Assembly (NCBI GenBank): GCA_945878555.1
Contig: CAMDWI010000021.1
Coordinates: 1 to 64,000 of the forward strand
From: Klebsiella pneumoniae
GTDB taxonomy: Bacteria; Pseudomonadota; Gammaproteobacteria; Eutrophobiales; Eutrophobiaceae
Direction of reading: 5' to 3'
DNA: 64,000 nt
Shown one piece after another: positions 9,019 through 16,768 of the stretch. The position numbers were made by a program, and so were the translations under genes. Below the pieces are notes generated by a model. The model worked only from the letters and a program-made list of their open reading frames with translations. It was not told the DNA's origin and ran no database searches. The stretch's first letter is position 1. The number at the start of each line of letters is the position of its first letter.

Positions 9019-9792
9019 TCAGCTTTTCAGCCCGATACCCCGTTTCAGTAGAACCAGCGCAAACACCGTCAACGCGACAGTAAACAACAGGATAATCGCA
9101 AACGCGTGGGTGATGTCGATATCAGACACGCCGAGTATGCCGTAGCGAAATGCATTGACCATATACAGTATCGGGTTAAACCGGGACACGCCCTGCCAGA
9201 ACGCCGGCAACATATCGATAGAGTAAAACACGCCGCCCAGATAAATCAGCGGTGTCAGCACAAAGGTCGGGATGATGGAGATGTCATCAAAATTGCGTGC
9301 ATAGACCGCATTGATGAAACCACCGAGTGAAAACAGCACCGACGTCAGCGTCACTATTGATATAACTACAAAATAACTGTGTATCTGCAGGTGGGTAAAC
9401 AGTAGCGCGACAATAGTCACCACCAATCCTACTATCAGGCCGCGGGCAACGCCGCCGAACACATAACCGGCGAGGATTACCGCATACGGGATTGGTGCAA
9501 TCAGCATCTCCTCAATATGGCGCTGGAACTTCGCACCAAAAAACGAGGAGACCACATTCGAATAACTGTTATTGATGATCGCCATCATGATGATGCCGGG
9601 GGCGATAAACTCCATATAACCAAACCCGCCCATTGCGCCGATGCGCGGGCCTATCAGACTACCGAAGATGATGAAATACAGCGTCATGCTGACCGCCGGC
9701 GGCAGGATGGTCTGGCCCCAGATACGCAGGAAGCGGCTCACTTCTTTGATGATAATGGTGAGGAATGCGGTCAGGATCCTGTCGTTGCCCAT
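9019..9792 (-). CDS. yadH: ABC-2 type transporter permease, YadH-like
   Basis: 257 residues from the ATG at 9792-9790, one base after the stop of the ATPase gene; a longer upstream frame overlaps that gene and is rejected. Six hydrophobic segments are visible. The N-terminal stretch IWGQTILPPAVSMTLYFIIF and motifs such as SSFFGAKFQR, RNFDDISIIPTF and TPLIYLGGVFYS follow E. coli YadH closely. The protein is the membrane half of an ABC exporter of the drug/O-antigen exporter superfamily. The physiological substrate of YadGH is not firmly known. Confidence 0.93.
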   Translation of the reverse strand: MGNDRILTAFLTIIIKEVSRFLRIWGQTILPPAVSMTLYFIIFGSLIGPRIGAMGGFGYMEFIAPGIIMMAIINNSYSNVVSSFFGAKFQRHIEEMLIAPIPYAVILAGYVFGGVARGLIVGLVVTIVALLFTHLQIHSYFVVISIVTLTSVLFSLGGFINAVYARNFDDISIIPTFVLTPLIYLGGVFYSIDMLPAFWQGVSRFNPILYMVNAFRYGILGVSDIDITHAFAIILLFTVALTVFALVLLKRGIGLKS

Positions 9793-9793
9793 C

Positions 9794-10720
9794 TCAGTTC
9801 GCCTGTTTGTTCTTGTCTTCGAGCAAGCGGATGAACAGTTCTTCCAGCCGGTTCGATTTGTTGCGCATGCTGGCGATATTGATACCCGCATTGCCGAGTT
9901 CCAGAAACAGCTCGTTCATGTTCTGGTCCTTGCCGATCTCTGCCTCCAGCGTCAGCGGATCAATCTGCTTCAGATTGAACCTGCCGGAATCCGGCAGATT
10001 CGGGCCGGGTTGTTTCAGATCAAGTATGTAAGTCTGTGTACCCAGGCGCGACAACAGTTCCTTCATCGAGGAGTCCTCGATGATATTACCCTTGTCGATA
10101 ATCGCAATGTTCTTGCACAGGCTTTCGGCCTCTTCCAGATAGTGGGTGGTCAGCACGATGGTGGTACCATTTTTATTGATCTGTTTAAGGAAGGTCCACA
10201 TGGAACGCCGCAGCTCGACATCGACACCGGCGGTGGGCTCGTCCAGTATCAGCAGCCGGGGTTCGTGCATCAATGCACGCGCTATCATCAGCCGTCGTTT
10301 CATGCCGCCGGACAGGGTACGTGAACGGTCATTGCGTTTTTCCCACAGACCGAGCTGGATAAAATATTTCTCGGCACGTTCACTGGCCAGCTTGCGCGGA
10401 ATGCCGTAATAACCCGCCTGGTTCAGCACGATCTCAAGACAGGTTTCCCATTGCGAGAAGTTGACCTCCTGCGGTACCACGCCGAGACAGGACTTTGCCT
10501 CATTCAACTGGCTGTCCATGTCATGCCCGAATACGCTGATCTTGCCACCGGTCTTTGTCACCAGAGAGGAAACGATACCTATCAATGTGGATTTGCCGGC
10601 ACCGTTCGGCCCGAGCAGCGCAAAAAAATCGCCGGTCTTCACATGCAGGTCGACACCTTTCAAAGCGTGCAGGCGGCTCTTGTAGACCTTTTCGAGTTTG
10701 TTGATTTCGAGTGCAAACAT
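9794..10720 (-). CDS. yadG: ABC transporter ATP-binding protein, YadG-like
   Basis: 308 residues from the ATG at 10720-10718, the same length as E. coli YadG; an upstream start would add an unrelated leader. Walker A is GPNGAGKST, the ABC signature is LSGGMKRRLM, Walker B is LLILDEPTAGVD and the switch His is in TTHYLEEAE. The C-terminal SMRNKSNRLEELFI matches the YadG tail. It should power the permease encoded one base downstream. The gene pair forms a tight two-gene operon. Confidence 0.95.
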   Translation of the reverse strand: MFALEINKLEKVYKSRLHALKGVDLHVKTGDFFALLGPNGAGKSTLIGIVSSLVTKTGGKISVFGHDMDSQLNEAKSCLGVVPQEVNFSQWETCLEIVLNQAGYYGIPRKLASERAEKYFIQLGLWEKRNDRSRTLSGGMKRRLMIARALMHEPRLLILDEPTAGVDVELRRSMWTFLKQINKNGTTIVLTTHYLEEAESLCKNIAIIDKGNIIEDSSMKELLSRLGTQTYILDLKQPGPNLPDSGRFNLKQIDPLTLEAEIGKDQNMNELFLELGNAGINIASMRNKSNRLEELFIRLLEDKNKQAN

Positions 10721-10834
10721 GCGGATGGTGTCAGGCCGAATCGGACCTGTGTCGTGTTTCCCTGTTATCGTTATAAAACTGCACAAACCGGTGCAGCCAC
10801 AGGACCGGCATCCGGTCCTGTCAGCCGTCCGGTA

Positions 10835-11701
10835 TTATTTTTTTTGTATCTGGTCGCGTTGCTTCTTCTGGTCCTGTCCTATCTGGCTCAAGGTTTGCGC
10901 CAGCGGTACGTCCCGGGTCAGGATAAGGCGGAAATAGGCCTTGGGTATCCTGATCAGTCTGGCACGTGCATTCGTGCGCGCATATGCCGTGCGTATACCC
11001 GTGCTGCCAGGCAGCAGCGCCTGCTCACCAAAATACCCGCCACGCTCATGGCTGGCCAGTACCGTAACCTTGCCATCATCATCCAGCGTGAATATCTCGA
11101 CTGATCCTTCTAGTACCACATACATACAGTTGGCCTTTTCGGATTCCTTGATGACAAAATCACCGGGGCCGACGTTCAGGATCTCGGTCCAGGTGCCAAT
11201 CGATTTCAGTTCGCTCTCTTTGAGCATTTCAAACAGGCGCATGCCCTTGATCAGTTCGCGTACTTCCTTGTCACGGTCCAGCGGGGCAACATGGGGGACC
11301 GTTAAATCTTCCGGGCCAACGTGGTCGCTGCTGAGGGACAACTTCACATATTTCTTGTCGATGCGAAACAGGCGGGATTTGTGCATCGTCTTGACGGTGG
11401 CATTGCGCCGACCGGTCGCATCCATGACGGTTAAGGCCTGTTCACCAAAAAAATCTCCGGCGCGTAATGTTGCAATATTGATCTCGCGCCCGAGGCCCCG
11501 CATCAGGACCTCCACCGTCCCCTCCAGCACGACGTACATACACACACCGATCTCCGATTCCTTGATGATCGTCTCTTTCGGTCCATATTCGACGATGCTG
11601 TTTTCAGGTGCTTTCAGGATTTCGTTGAGCTCGGCATCAGACAAAGAGCTGAAAATAGGAATCTTGCGCAGGATACCTGGATCTGTTAACTGTTCGGTCA
11701 A
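10835..11701 (-). CDS. Protein with two tandem cyclic-nucleotide-binding domains
   Basis: 288 residues: cNMP-binding domain at about 10-125 and another at about 150-275. Each has the phosphate-binding-cassette core (FGEQALTVMDATGRRNA and FGEQALLPGSTGIRTAYA). No DNA-binding helix-turn-helix, kinase or membrane segment follows, so this is a stand-alone sensor resembling the tandem CNB unit of protein kinase A/G regulators, not a Crp/Fnr regulator. The last 15 residues are charged (DQKKQRDQIQKK). It lies upstream of yadG in the same direction with about 115 bases between, so co-transcription is possible but uncertain. Ligand and partner are unknown. Confidence 0.85.
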   Translation of the reverse strand: MTEQLTDPGILRKIPIFSSLSDAELNEILKAPENSIVEYGPKETIIKESEIGVCMYVVLEGTVEVLMRGLGREINIATLRAGDFFGEQALTVMDATGRRNATVKTMHKSRLFRIDKKYVKLSLSSDHVGPEDLTVPHVAPLDRDKEVRELIKGMRLFEMLKESELKSIGTWTEILNVGPGDFVIKESEKANCMYVVLEGSVEIFTLDDDGKVTVLASHERGGYFGEQALLPGSTGIRTAYARTNARARLIRIPKAYFRLILTRDVPLAQTLSQIGQDQKKQRDQIQKK

Positions 11702-11931
11702 GGTAGGTTCTCCTTCAGGTTCAGATGTAATTATTTGCCGATATTATACGTCAGTTATATACGTTATTGTTACCCATCAACAGTATCGGATCGCATTCCG
11801 CTCAAAACTGCGCCCGGTTTGGCATTTCCAGCCGGTGCGGTGAGAATCTGGTATCGATCCCGGAACGGAGGGTACGGTAAATTAGTGAGGGGAGCGCGGG
11901 ATTCCATGACCTTGACTCGTCTGGTTTCCGG

Positions 11932-11968
11932 ACAAAAAAAAGCCCTTCGGTATGGTTAACCGAAGGGC
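11932..11968 (-). terminator. Rho-independent terminator of the 11983 gene
   Basis: Stem GCCCTTCGGT (11942-11951) and ACCGAAGGGC (11959-11968) with a seven-base loop. On the minus strand it is followed by a T-run (the A-run at about 11934-11941 on the plus strand). It sits 15 bases beyond the stop of the minus-strand gene. Confidence 0.85.
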
Positions 11969-11982
11969 CTCTTCAGGTCGAT

Positions 11983-12363
11983 TTACTGGCTTTTGCCCTT
12001 GAACGCGCGCAGTGCAGCATTAAACAGTTCGGCAATCGCATTCATGTCATCCACGGCCGCATTGTGGGTGGCGTCGATGCGGGCCTTGAACTCGTCAGCC
12101 TGTTCTTTAGGGGTATCAGCCTTGATCTGGGTGGTAGCTTCCTTATCCAGACAACCCAGAAAATCATTGCCCAGCGCGAGATAAGCCTTCATGTCCTGCT
12201 GCGACTTGATCATCTCTGCCTCGGTGGCGGTATTACCGTTTACGATCGTGGGCTTCGTCGGATAGACACAAGCGCCGCTGAATTCGATTTTATCCTGTGC
12301 ATAGGAATTCGCTGAAAATCCGCACACCAGCGTAAAGGCAATCAACCAAACAGTTTTCTTCAT
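11983..12363 (-). CDS. Small secreted protein of unknown function
   Basis: 126 residues. A clear Sec signal peptide (MKKTVWLIAFTLVCGFSANSYA, cleavage after the second Ala-type site before QDK) precedes a mature protein of about 103 residues. Mature cysteines occur in FSGACVYP and FLGCLDKE and could form one disulfide. The rest is helical and charged (ADTPKEQADEFKARIDATH). It has its own terminator and stands alone, so it is probably monocistronic. I do not recognise the family. A periplasmic location is inferred from the signal peptide. Confidence 0.75.
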   Translation of the reverse strand: MKKTVWLIAFTLVCGFSANSYAQDKIEFSGACVYPTKPTIVNGNTATEAEMIKSQQDMKAYLALGNDFLGCLDKEATTQIKADTPKEQADEFKARIDATHNAAVDDMNAIAELFNAALRAFKGKSQ

Positions 12364-12544
12364 AAATAGCTCCCGGTGCTACAAAAATAGATTAGTTTTA
12401 AAAAACAATGGGTTATCAATGTGGCCGATAAACCAGTCCCCGTAACAGTCAATATATGTTACATTTTTTATCCAAGTTAATAAATTAATATTCACCTTTG
12501 CGAGTGGCCCCAGCCATTCCACTACCTAACTGTCGAGCAGCCTG

Positions 12545-12811
12545 ATGGAAGTAGATGAAACCCTGTTTCGATTTCCGTGTGATTTCCCGGTCAAGGTCAT
12601 GGGGCTTGCCACTCCAGATTTTGACAGTCTGGTCGTCTCTTTGGTTCGCCGGCACAGTCCTGATATAGGCGAAGGTGCGGTCCATACCCGCCTGAGCAAT
12701 GGTGGCCGTTACATGGCCGTTACCGTCACGATACAGGCGCAGAGCAAGGCCCAGCTCGACAACATCTACCGGGAATTGACCGCCGAGAGCAGGGTGCTGG
12801 TAGCCCTGTGA
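12545..12811 (+). CDS. ybeD: YbeD/DUF493 family protein
   Basis: 88 residues, the length of YbeD. The fold region includes FRFPCDFPVKVMGLA, an SNGGRYMAVTVTI strand pair and the tail DNIYRELTAESRVLVAL, all typical of the ACT-like DUF493 family. In many Gammaproteobacteria this gene sits directly before lipB, as here, where the stop overlaps the lipB GTG by four bases. The function is not established; conserved linkage suggests a regulatory role in lipoate metabolism. Confidence 0.9.
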   Translation: MEVDETLFRFPCDFPVKVMGLATPDFDSLVVSLVRRHSPDIGEGAVHTRLSNGGRYMAVTVTIQAQSKAQLDNIYRELTAESRVLVAL

Positions 12812-13455
12812 ACGCCCCGCAAGCCCGGTGGCTCGGCACCGTTGAATATGCCGGCACATTTGCAAAACAGCGGGACTTTACCGACGTACGCGATGAGCAA
12901 ACGGCAGACCAGATCTGGTGTCTGGAACACCCGCCAGTCTATACACTGGGCCTGGCCGGCAAGCCGGAACACCTGCTGAATCCGGGCAATATCCCGGTCA
13001 TCAAGACCGACCGCGGCGGGCAGGTGACCTATCATGGCCCCGGCCAGCTGGTGGTCTACCCCTTGCTCGACCTGAAGCGCCTGGGTATCTCGATCCGTCA
13101 CTATGTGTTTTTGCTGGAGCAGACCCTGATTGACCTGCTGGACAGCTACGGTATCCAGGGCGAGCGCCGACCGGGTGCCCCCGGTGTCTACATAAATAAC
13201 CGCAAAATTGCCGCGCTGGGCATTCGTGTCCGCCATGGATGCTGTTATCATGGGCTGGCATTAAATGTGGATATGGATCTGACACCATTTGCCGGGATCA
13301 ACCCCTGCGGTTATGCGGGACTCGAAGTGACCCGCCTGTCGGCTCTGGGTGTGCAATTATCCGTATTGCAGGTATGCCAGAACCTGCTCCCGCTCCTGGC
13401 GGGACAACTCGGCTTTGACGAGCGGCATCTACCGCTGGTTACGGACTTAACCTGA
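12808..13455 (+). CDS. lipB: Octanoyl-[acyl-carrier-protein]:protein N-octanoyltransferase LipB
   Basis: 215 residues from a GTG start that overlaps the ybeD stop (GTGA). Moves octanoate from ACP to lipoyl domains, the first step of de novo lipoylation. Signatures: LEHPPVYTLGLAG, DRGGQVTYHGPGQLVVYPL and PGVYINNRKIAALGIRV with the catalytic Lys in the RKIAALG segment. The usual catalytic Cys falls in NPCGYAGLEVT. Full length and intact. It is followed 13 bases later by lipA, so both steps of lipoate synthesis are co-transcribed. Confidence 0.97.
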   Translation: MNAPQARWLGTVEYAGTFAKQRDFTDVRDEQTADQIWCLEHPPVYTLGLAGKPEHLLNPGNIPVIKTDRGGQVTYHGPGQLVVYPLLDLKRLGISIRHYVFLLEQTLIDLLDSYGIQGERRPGAPGVYINNRKIAALGIRVRHGCCYHGLALNVDMDLTPFAGINPCGYAGLEVTRLSALGVQLSVLQVCQNLLPLLAGQLGFDERHLPLVTDLT

Positions 13456-13468
13456 TTAGAGCTTGAAT

Positions 13469-14434
13469 ATGTCGGACACGATAGACCAGCAGCAACCTGT
13501 AAAAGAAGATCAACGCGGCAAACTGAAGACCTCCCGGATCCCGATCAAGGTGATCCCGACCGAGGGCCCGTTGCCACGCAAGCCCGAATGGATCCGCGCC
13601 AAGGCGCCGACCGATCCGAAGGTGATCGAATTGAAACGGCTGCTGCGCGAGAAGAACCTGCACACCGTCTGCGAAGAGGCCGCCTGCCCGAACCTCGGCG
13701 AATGTTTCGCGCACGGCACGGCGACTTTCATGATCATGGGCGACCTGTGTACACGTCGCTGCCCGTTCTGCGATGTCGCCCACGGCAAACCGAAACCGCT
13801 GGATCAGGACGAGCCGGAAAATCTGGCCACCGCCGTTGAATTGATGAAACTGAAATATGTGGTTGTCACCTCGGTTGATCGTGATGACCTGAAAGACGGC
13901 GGTGCCGGTCACTTTGCCGCCTGCATCAGTGCACTGCGTCGCCGCGTACCACAGACCCGCATCGAGATCCTGGTACCGGATTTCCGTGGTCGTATGGATG
14001 TCGCGCTGGAGATCATGCACAACTCACCCCCGGACGTATTCAACCATAATCTGGAATCGGTACCACGCCTGTACAAGAAGGTCCGCCCCGGTTCCGACTA
14101 TGAATGGTCACTCGATTTGATCCAGAACTTCAAGGCCCAACACCCGTCGGTGCCGACCAAGTCCGGCCTGATGCTCGGACTCGGTGAAACCATTGAAGAA
14201 GTCAAGGCAGTGATGCGCGACCTGCGCGCGCATGATTGCGATATGCTGACACTGGGACAATACCTGCAACCGAGCCGGTTTCATCTGGCCGTCGAACGGT
14301 TCGTCAAACCGGAAGAGTTTGCTGAACTCGGCGAGTACGCCACCAGCATCGGTTTCAAAAACGTCGCCAGCGCCCCGATGGTCCGCTCCTCCTACCACGC
14401 CGACCTGCAGGCCTCCGGCGGCAAGATCGGCTGA
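13469..14434 (+). CDS. lipA: Lipoyl synthase LipA
   Basis: 321 residues from the ATG at 13469 (a TTG at 13463 is in frame but weaker). Radical-SAM enzyme inserting two sulfurs into protein-bound octanoate. The auxiliary cluster motif is [12 protein letters not shown] (CX4CX5C) and the radical-SAM motif is CTRRCPFC (CX3CX2C). The C-terminal RSSYHADLQ contains the conserved Ser that ligates the auxiliary cluster. Downstream motifs GLGET and [12 protein letters not shown] are typical. Last gene of ybeD-lipB-lipA. Confidence 0.97.
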   Translation: MSDTIDQQQPVKEDQRGKLKTSRIPIKVIPTEGPLPRKPEWIRAKAPTDPKVIELKRLLREKNLHTVCEEAACPNLGECFAHGTATFMIMGDLCTRRCPFCDVAHGKPKPLDQDEPENLATAVELMKLKYVVVTSVDRDDLKDGGAGHFAACISALRRRVPQTRIEILVPDFRGRMDVALEIMHNSPPDVFNHNLESVPRLYKKVRPGSDYEWSLDLIQNFKAQHPSVPTKSGLMLGLGETIEEVKAVMRDLRAHDCDMLTLGQYLQPSRFHLAVERFVKPEEFAELGEYATSIGFKNVASAPMVRSSYHADLQASGGKIG

Positions 14435-14540
14435 TATTCGATGACAGATACGGCTATTCTGAAGGGTAATCGTATCAAGTATCTTACGCCTCCACCTGCC
14501 AGGGTGGGGGCTGAACACCTCCTTGTGTTTTGTAACATTT

Positions 14541-14579
14541 CTGCACGATTATCCAGATTTTCCGGTGATAACCGTGCAG
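14541..14579. repeat. Imperfect inverted repeat downstream of lipA
   Basis: CTGCACGATTATC (14541-14553) and GATAACCGTGCAG (14567-14579) are reverse complements except for one base, with a 13-base loop. It could be a transcript 3' structure of the lipA operon or part of the site that received the cassettes just downstream. No T-run follows. Confidence 0.55.
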
Positions 14580-14601
14580 GCCTCGCACGGTATAGAAGAA
14601 A

Positions 14602-14631
14602 ATTAACGTGCAGCGGCCTTGTCACGTTAAT
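14602..14631. repeat. Perfect inverted repeat at the left end of the cassette island
   Basis: ATTAACGTG (14602-14610) and CACGTTAAT (14623-14631), a nine-base perfect palindrome with a 12-base loop, six bases before the first cassette boundary at 14637/14638. It may be an operator, or part of an attI-like or older attC site. No ORF of note lies in 14435-14639. Confidence 0.6.
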
Positions 14632-14639
14632 ACGTAGTT

Positions 14640-14978
14640 ATGAGTAAAGGCTGGGTTATTGCAACAATTTTTATACTATATGGTTGTGCGACATTTTCGC
14701 ATGATCCAGAGTATTGTTCATTGACACCAGAGCAACGTACAGTTGTCATACAAAATATCCAGAATGTAATTGCTGAGTTATCTGACGAGAATGTAACTTA
14801 TGAAGTTACTCGAAGCGTAGTAGATGATTCAAAACTATATAAAGACAAGGGTCGATGTTGGGCTTATTTATTTCCAAAGTCCGTAAAACCTGGATATGGC
14901 ATACTTGATGGCGACGGTGGAGTTTATATTAATTCCACAACCTTACAGCCAGAAGGTGTGTTTTGGTTCGCATACTAA
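14640..14978 (+). CDS. Small lipoprotein in integron-type gene cassette 1
   Basis: 112 residues. The N-terminus is a short lipoprotein signal ending in ILYGC, so Cys16 would be lipidated. The mature part has CSLTPEQRTVVIQNIQNV, a second Cys in GRCWAYLFP and a beta-rich end (DGDGGVYINSTTLQPEGVF). I do not recognise the family. The gene is AT-rich compared with lipA upstream. Its ATG lies inside the seven-base box GTTATGA (14637-14643), which matches the reverse complement of TCATAAC at 14980-14986; no ribosome site is seen. This is the layout of a mobile cassette whose expression depends on upstream transcription. Confidence 0.7.
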   Translation: MSKGWVIATIFILYGCATFSHDPEYCSLTPEQRTVVIQNIQNVIAELSDENVTYEVTRSVVDDSKLYKDKGRCWAYLFPKSVKPGYGILDGDGGVYINSTTLQPEGVFWFAY

Positions 14979-14979
14979 C

Positions 14980-15036
14980 TCATAACAAATCGTTCGATGT
15001 GCGCAAACGACGCGCTCATCAACTCAAGCGTTGGAT
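14980..15036 (+). repeat. attC recombination site 1 (integron cassette)
   Basis: 57 bases. R'' box TCATAAC (14980-14986) is the exact reverse complement of GTTATGA at 14637-14643, the left boundary of the same cassette. R' box GTTGGAT (15030-15036) fits GTTRRRY. Inside, GTT-C-GATG-T-GCGC (14992-15004) pairs with GCGC-T-CATC-AAC (15012-15023), leaving one extra unpaired base at 14995, as expected for the L''/L' pair of attC. Cassette 1 would run from 14638 to 15030. Confidence 0.8.
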
Positions 15037-15051
15037 TGCTTTTCGCCCCTT

Positions 15052-15498
15052 ATGAAGGTCTCGAAATCACTCGCTGTCTTCTTCGGCCTAGCTATAAGCT
15101 GCGTTTCTGGCTGCATCAACATAGCTGGCGACTGGCGCTTTGAGGAGACTGCTCGTGTTACCTCTCTCGATGGCGTCGTCGATGCAGTTCTTGTGGAAGG
15201 TAATGCTGGTGCCACCACATCTTACAGCTACACTCTTTTCATTGTTCCGAGAGGAACGAAGTTTGAGGAAAAGTCACTGCTATTTGAGTATGACCGTGCT
15301 GCCTTTAGCGCAGACCATCAGATAGACCTTCAGCTTGTGTGGAGCAAACCTAAGTTCCTTGAAATCCGGTATGAGAAGGCACGCATCTTTAAGTTCAGTA
15401 ACTTCTGGAACTCGCAGGAAGTACAAGACTTCAAGTATATCGTCGAGTTAAGGCTCATGCCGTCTAGTGAGTCTTCGTTGTCTGAGCGAGATAAATGA
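15052..15498 (+). CDS. Putative lipoprotein in integron-type gene cassette 2
   Basis: 148 residues from the ATG at 15052; an in-frame TTG at 15031 would begin exactly at the cassette edge and is less likely. The signal sequence MKVSKSLAVFFGLAISCVSG is followed by Cys (lipobox VSGC). The mature protein is beta-rich with IAGDWRFEETARV near the N-terminus, then FIVPRGTKFEEKSLLFEYD and a conserved-looking LQLVWSKPKFLEIRYEKARI. I cannot name the family; proteins of this kind are frequent cargo of chromosomal integron cassettes. Flanked by attC-like sites at 14980 and 15524. Confidence 0.7.
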   Translation: MKVSKSLAVFFGLAISCVSGCINIAGDWRFEETARVTSLDGVVDAVLVEGNAGATTSYSYTLFIVPRGTKFEEKSLLFEYDRAAFSADHQIDLQLVWSKPKFLEIRYEKARIFKFSNFWNSQEVQDFKYIVELRLMPSSESSLSERDK

Positions 15499-15523
15499 GC
15501 CCCCGTGGTACATCTAAAGCACA

Positions 15524-15609
15524 ATCCAACAAACACTTGCATCTGAAGCCTTGCCACGATGTCTCTCATGTACGTTGAGTAAACGCGCAGCTGAAGCACA
15601 GCGTTATTG
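15524..15609 (+). repeat. attC recombination site 2 (integron cassette)
   Basis: 86 bases. R'' box ATCCAAC (15524-15530) is the exact reverse complement of GTTGGAT at 15030-15036, the left edge of cassette 2. The R' box GTTATTG (15603-15609) fits GTTRRRY less well. The internal pairing is partial: CACTTGCATCTG against CAGCTGAAGCACAG. Cassette 2 would run from 15031 to 15603. The box match is firm; the internal fold is weaker than in attC 1. Confidence 0.65.
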
Positions 15610-15612
15610 CGC

Positions 15613-15641
15613 TTGATAAGCGGTATAACCATAGTTATACT
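15613..15641 (+). promoter_or_regulatory. mazEF promoter with embedded palindromic operator
   Basis: TTGATA (15613-15618), 17 bases, TATACT (15636-15641): a near-consensus sigma-70 promoter. A perfect palindrome GTATAAC-N4-GTTATAC (15623-15640) covers the spacer and the -10 element. The mazE ATG is at 15650, so transcription would start only a base or two before the start codon, giving a leaderless or nearly leaderless mRNA. The palindrome is the obvious candidate for antitoxin/toxin autorepression. Confidence 0.75.
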
Positions 15642-15649
15642 TAGATAAT

Positions 15650-15892
15650 ATGAAAACCGCAATATCCATTCCTGATGAGATTTTCAAAGAGGCGGAACGG
15701 GCTGCGAAAAAGCTCGGGGTCTCCCGCAGTGAATTATATGCAAAAGCCGTTCTGGATTTCGTAGAGCGTTACCGCCGCGAAAACCTCACAGAAAAACTCA
15801 ATGAAATCTATTCCAAAGATAAAGCCATCTCACAACTCGATCCACATCTGGCCGTTCTGCAGACGCAATCTTTAAACAGAGAAGATTGGTAA
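15650..15892 (+). CDS. mazE: MazE-type ribbon-helix-helix antitoxin
   Basis: 80 residues. The N-terminal MKTAISIPDEIFKEAER and LGVSRSELYAKAVLDFVE form a ribbon-helix-helix DNA-binding domain. The C-terminal half (about 50-80: DKAISQLDPHLAVLQTQSL, then NREDW) is the flexible, toxin-binding part expected for an antitoxin. The stop overlaps the toxin ATG by one base (TAATG). It should neutralise the MazF-like endoribonuclease and, with it, repress the promoter at 15613. No ribosome site is seen, consistent with a leaderless transcript. Confidence 0.85.
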   Translation: MKTAISIPDEIFKEAERAAKKLGVSRSELYAKAVLDFVERYRRENLTEKLNEIYSKDKAISQLDPHLAVLQTQSLNREDW

Positions 15893-16230
15893 TGAGGCGT
15901 GGGGATATCTGGTGGGCCGATTTACCTGAGCCTGCAGGTTCCGCGCCCGGATTCAGACGCCCGGTATTGATTGTTCAAGCCGATGAATTTAACCGGAGCA
16001 ATATCCGCACCGTTATCGCGGCAGTAATCACATCAAACATTGCGCTCGCAGATGCGCCGGGCAATGTAACTCTTTCAAAACGAAGCACAGGTCTGAACAA
16101 GGAGTCTGTAGCCAATGTTTCGCAGATTATCACTCTTGACAAATCATTTTTGACAAAACGTGTCGGTCGACTTTCTGGAGAAAAATTGAAAGAAGTTGAA
16201 GACGGATTGCGTCTTGTACTCGCGCTATAA
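15892..16230 (+). CDS. mazF: MazF/PemK family mRNA interferase toxin
   Basis: 112 residues, usual for MazF. Starts MRRGDIWWADLPEPAGSAPG, then FRRPVLIVQADEFNRS, the RRPVLI arginine and the Ser/Thr of the later SNIALADAPGNV strand being typical of the PemK/MazF barrel, followed by KESVANVSQIITLDKSFL. Cleaves mRNA at short sequences when free of antitoxin. Translated from an ATG overlapping the mazE stop. It follows the integron-like cassettes; no attC was found after it, so whether it arrived as a third cassette is undecided. Confidence 0.9.
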   Translation: MRRGDIWWADLPEPAGSAPGFRRPVLIVQADEFNRSNIRTVIAAVITSNIALADAPGNVTLSKRSTGLNKESVANVSQIITLDKSFLTKRVGRLSGEKLKEVEDGLRLVLAL

Positions 16231-16278
16231 CCACACGCCCAGGAATAATCGGGCTCAGAATCACAACGGAGTACTGAC

Positions 16279-16764
16279 ATGACAAATATTGCAAAGAACA
16301 CAATCTGCCTTTGGTACGATGACGGCGCTGAAGAAGCGGCACTATTTTACGCCAGGACATTTCCCGATTCGTCTGTCGGCGCAGTTCACCGCGCACCCGG
16401 GGATAACCCCTCGAGTAAAGCTGGGGACGTATTGACAGTCGAGTTCACTGTCCTGGGCGTTGCGTGCCTCGGGCTGAATGGCGGGCCCGCGTTCAGGCAC
16501 AACGAGGCGTTTTCGTTTCAGGTGGCGACCGTAGATCAGGAAGAAACAGACCGTTACTGGAACGCGATTGTCGGAAATGGTGGTCAGGAAAGTGAGTGTG
16601 GCTGGTGCAAGGACAAGTGGGGTATCTCCTGGCAGATTACGCCGATCGCGCTGACGAAGGCCTACACCAGTCCCGACCGTCAGGCCGCCAAACGGGCGTT
16701 CGATGCGATGATGACGATGCGGAAAATTGATGTCGCGGCGATCGAGGCGGCGATTCGCGGTTAA
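16279..16764 (+). CDS. VOC superfamily protein (PhnB/3-demethylubiquinone methyltransferase-like)
   Basis: 161 residues. Begins ICLWYDDGAEEAALFYARTF, then DVLTVEFTVLGVACLGLNGG with FRHNEAFSFQV, GQESECGWCKDKWGISWQI and a C-terminal RAFDAMMTMRKIDVAAIE. This is the pattern of the small VOC proteins often mis-named 3-demethylubiquinone-9 3-methyltransferase or PhnB-like; true enzymatic activity is unknown. An AACGGAG ribosome site precedes the ATG. It sits just after mazF and its stop is five bases from the convergent peptidase gene, at the right border of the accessory island. Confidence 0.85.
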   Translation: MTNIAKNTICLWYDDGAEEAALFYARTFPDSSVGAVHRAPGDNPSSKAGDVLTVEFTVLGVACLGLNGGPAFRHNEAFSFQVATVDQEETDRYWNAIVGNGGQESECGWCKDKWGISWQITPIALTKAYTSPDRQAAKRAFDAMMTMRKIDVAAIEAAIRG

Positions 16765-16768
16765 AAAA

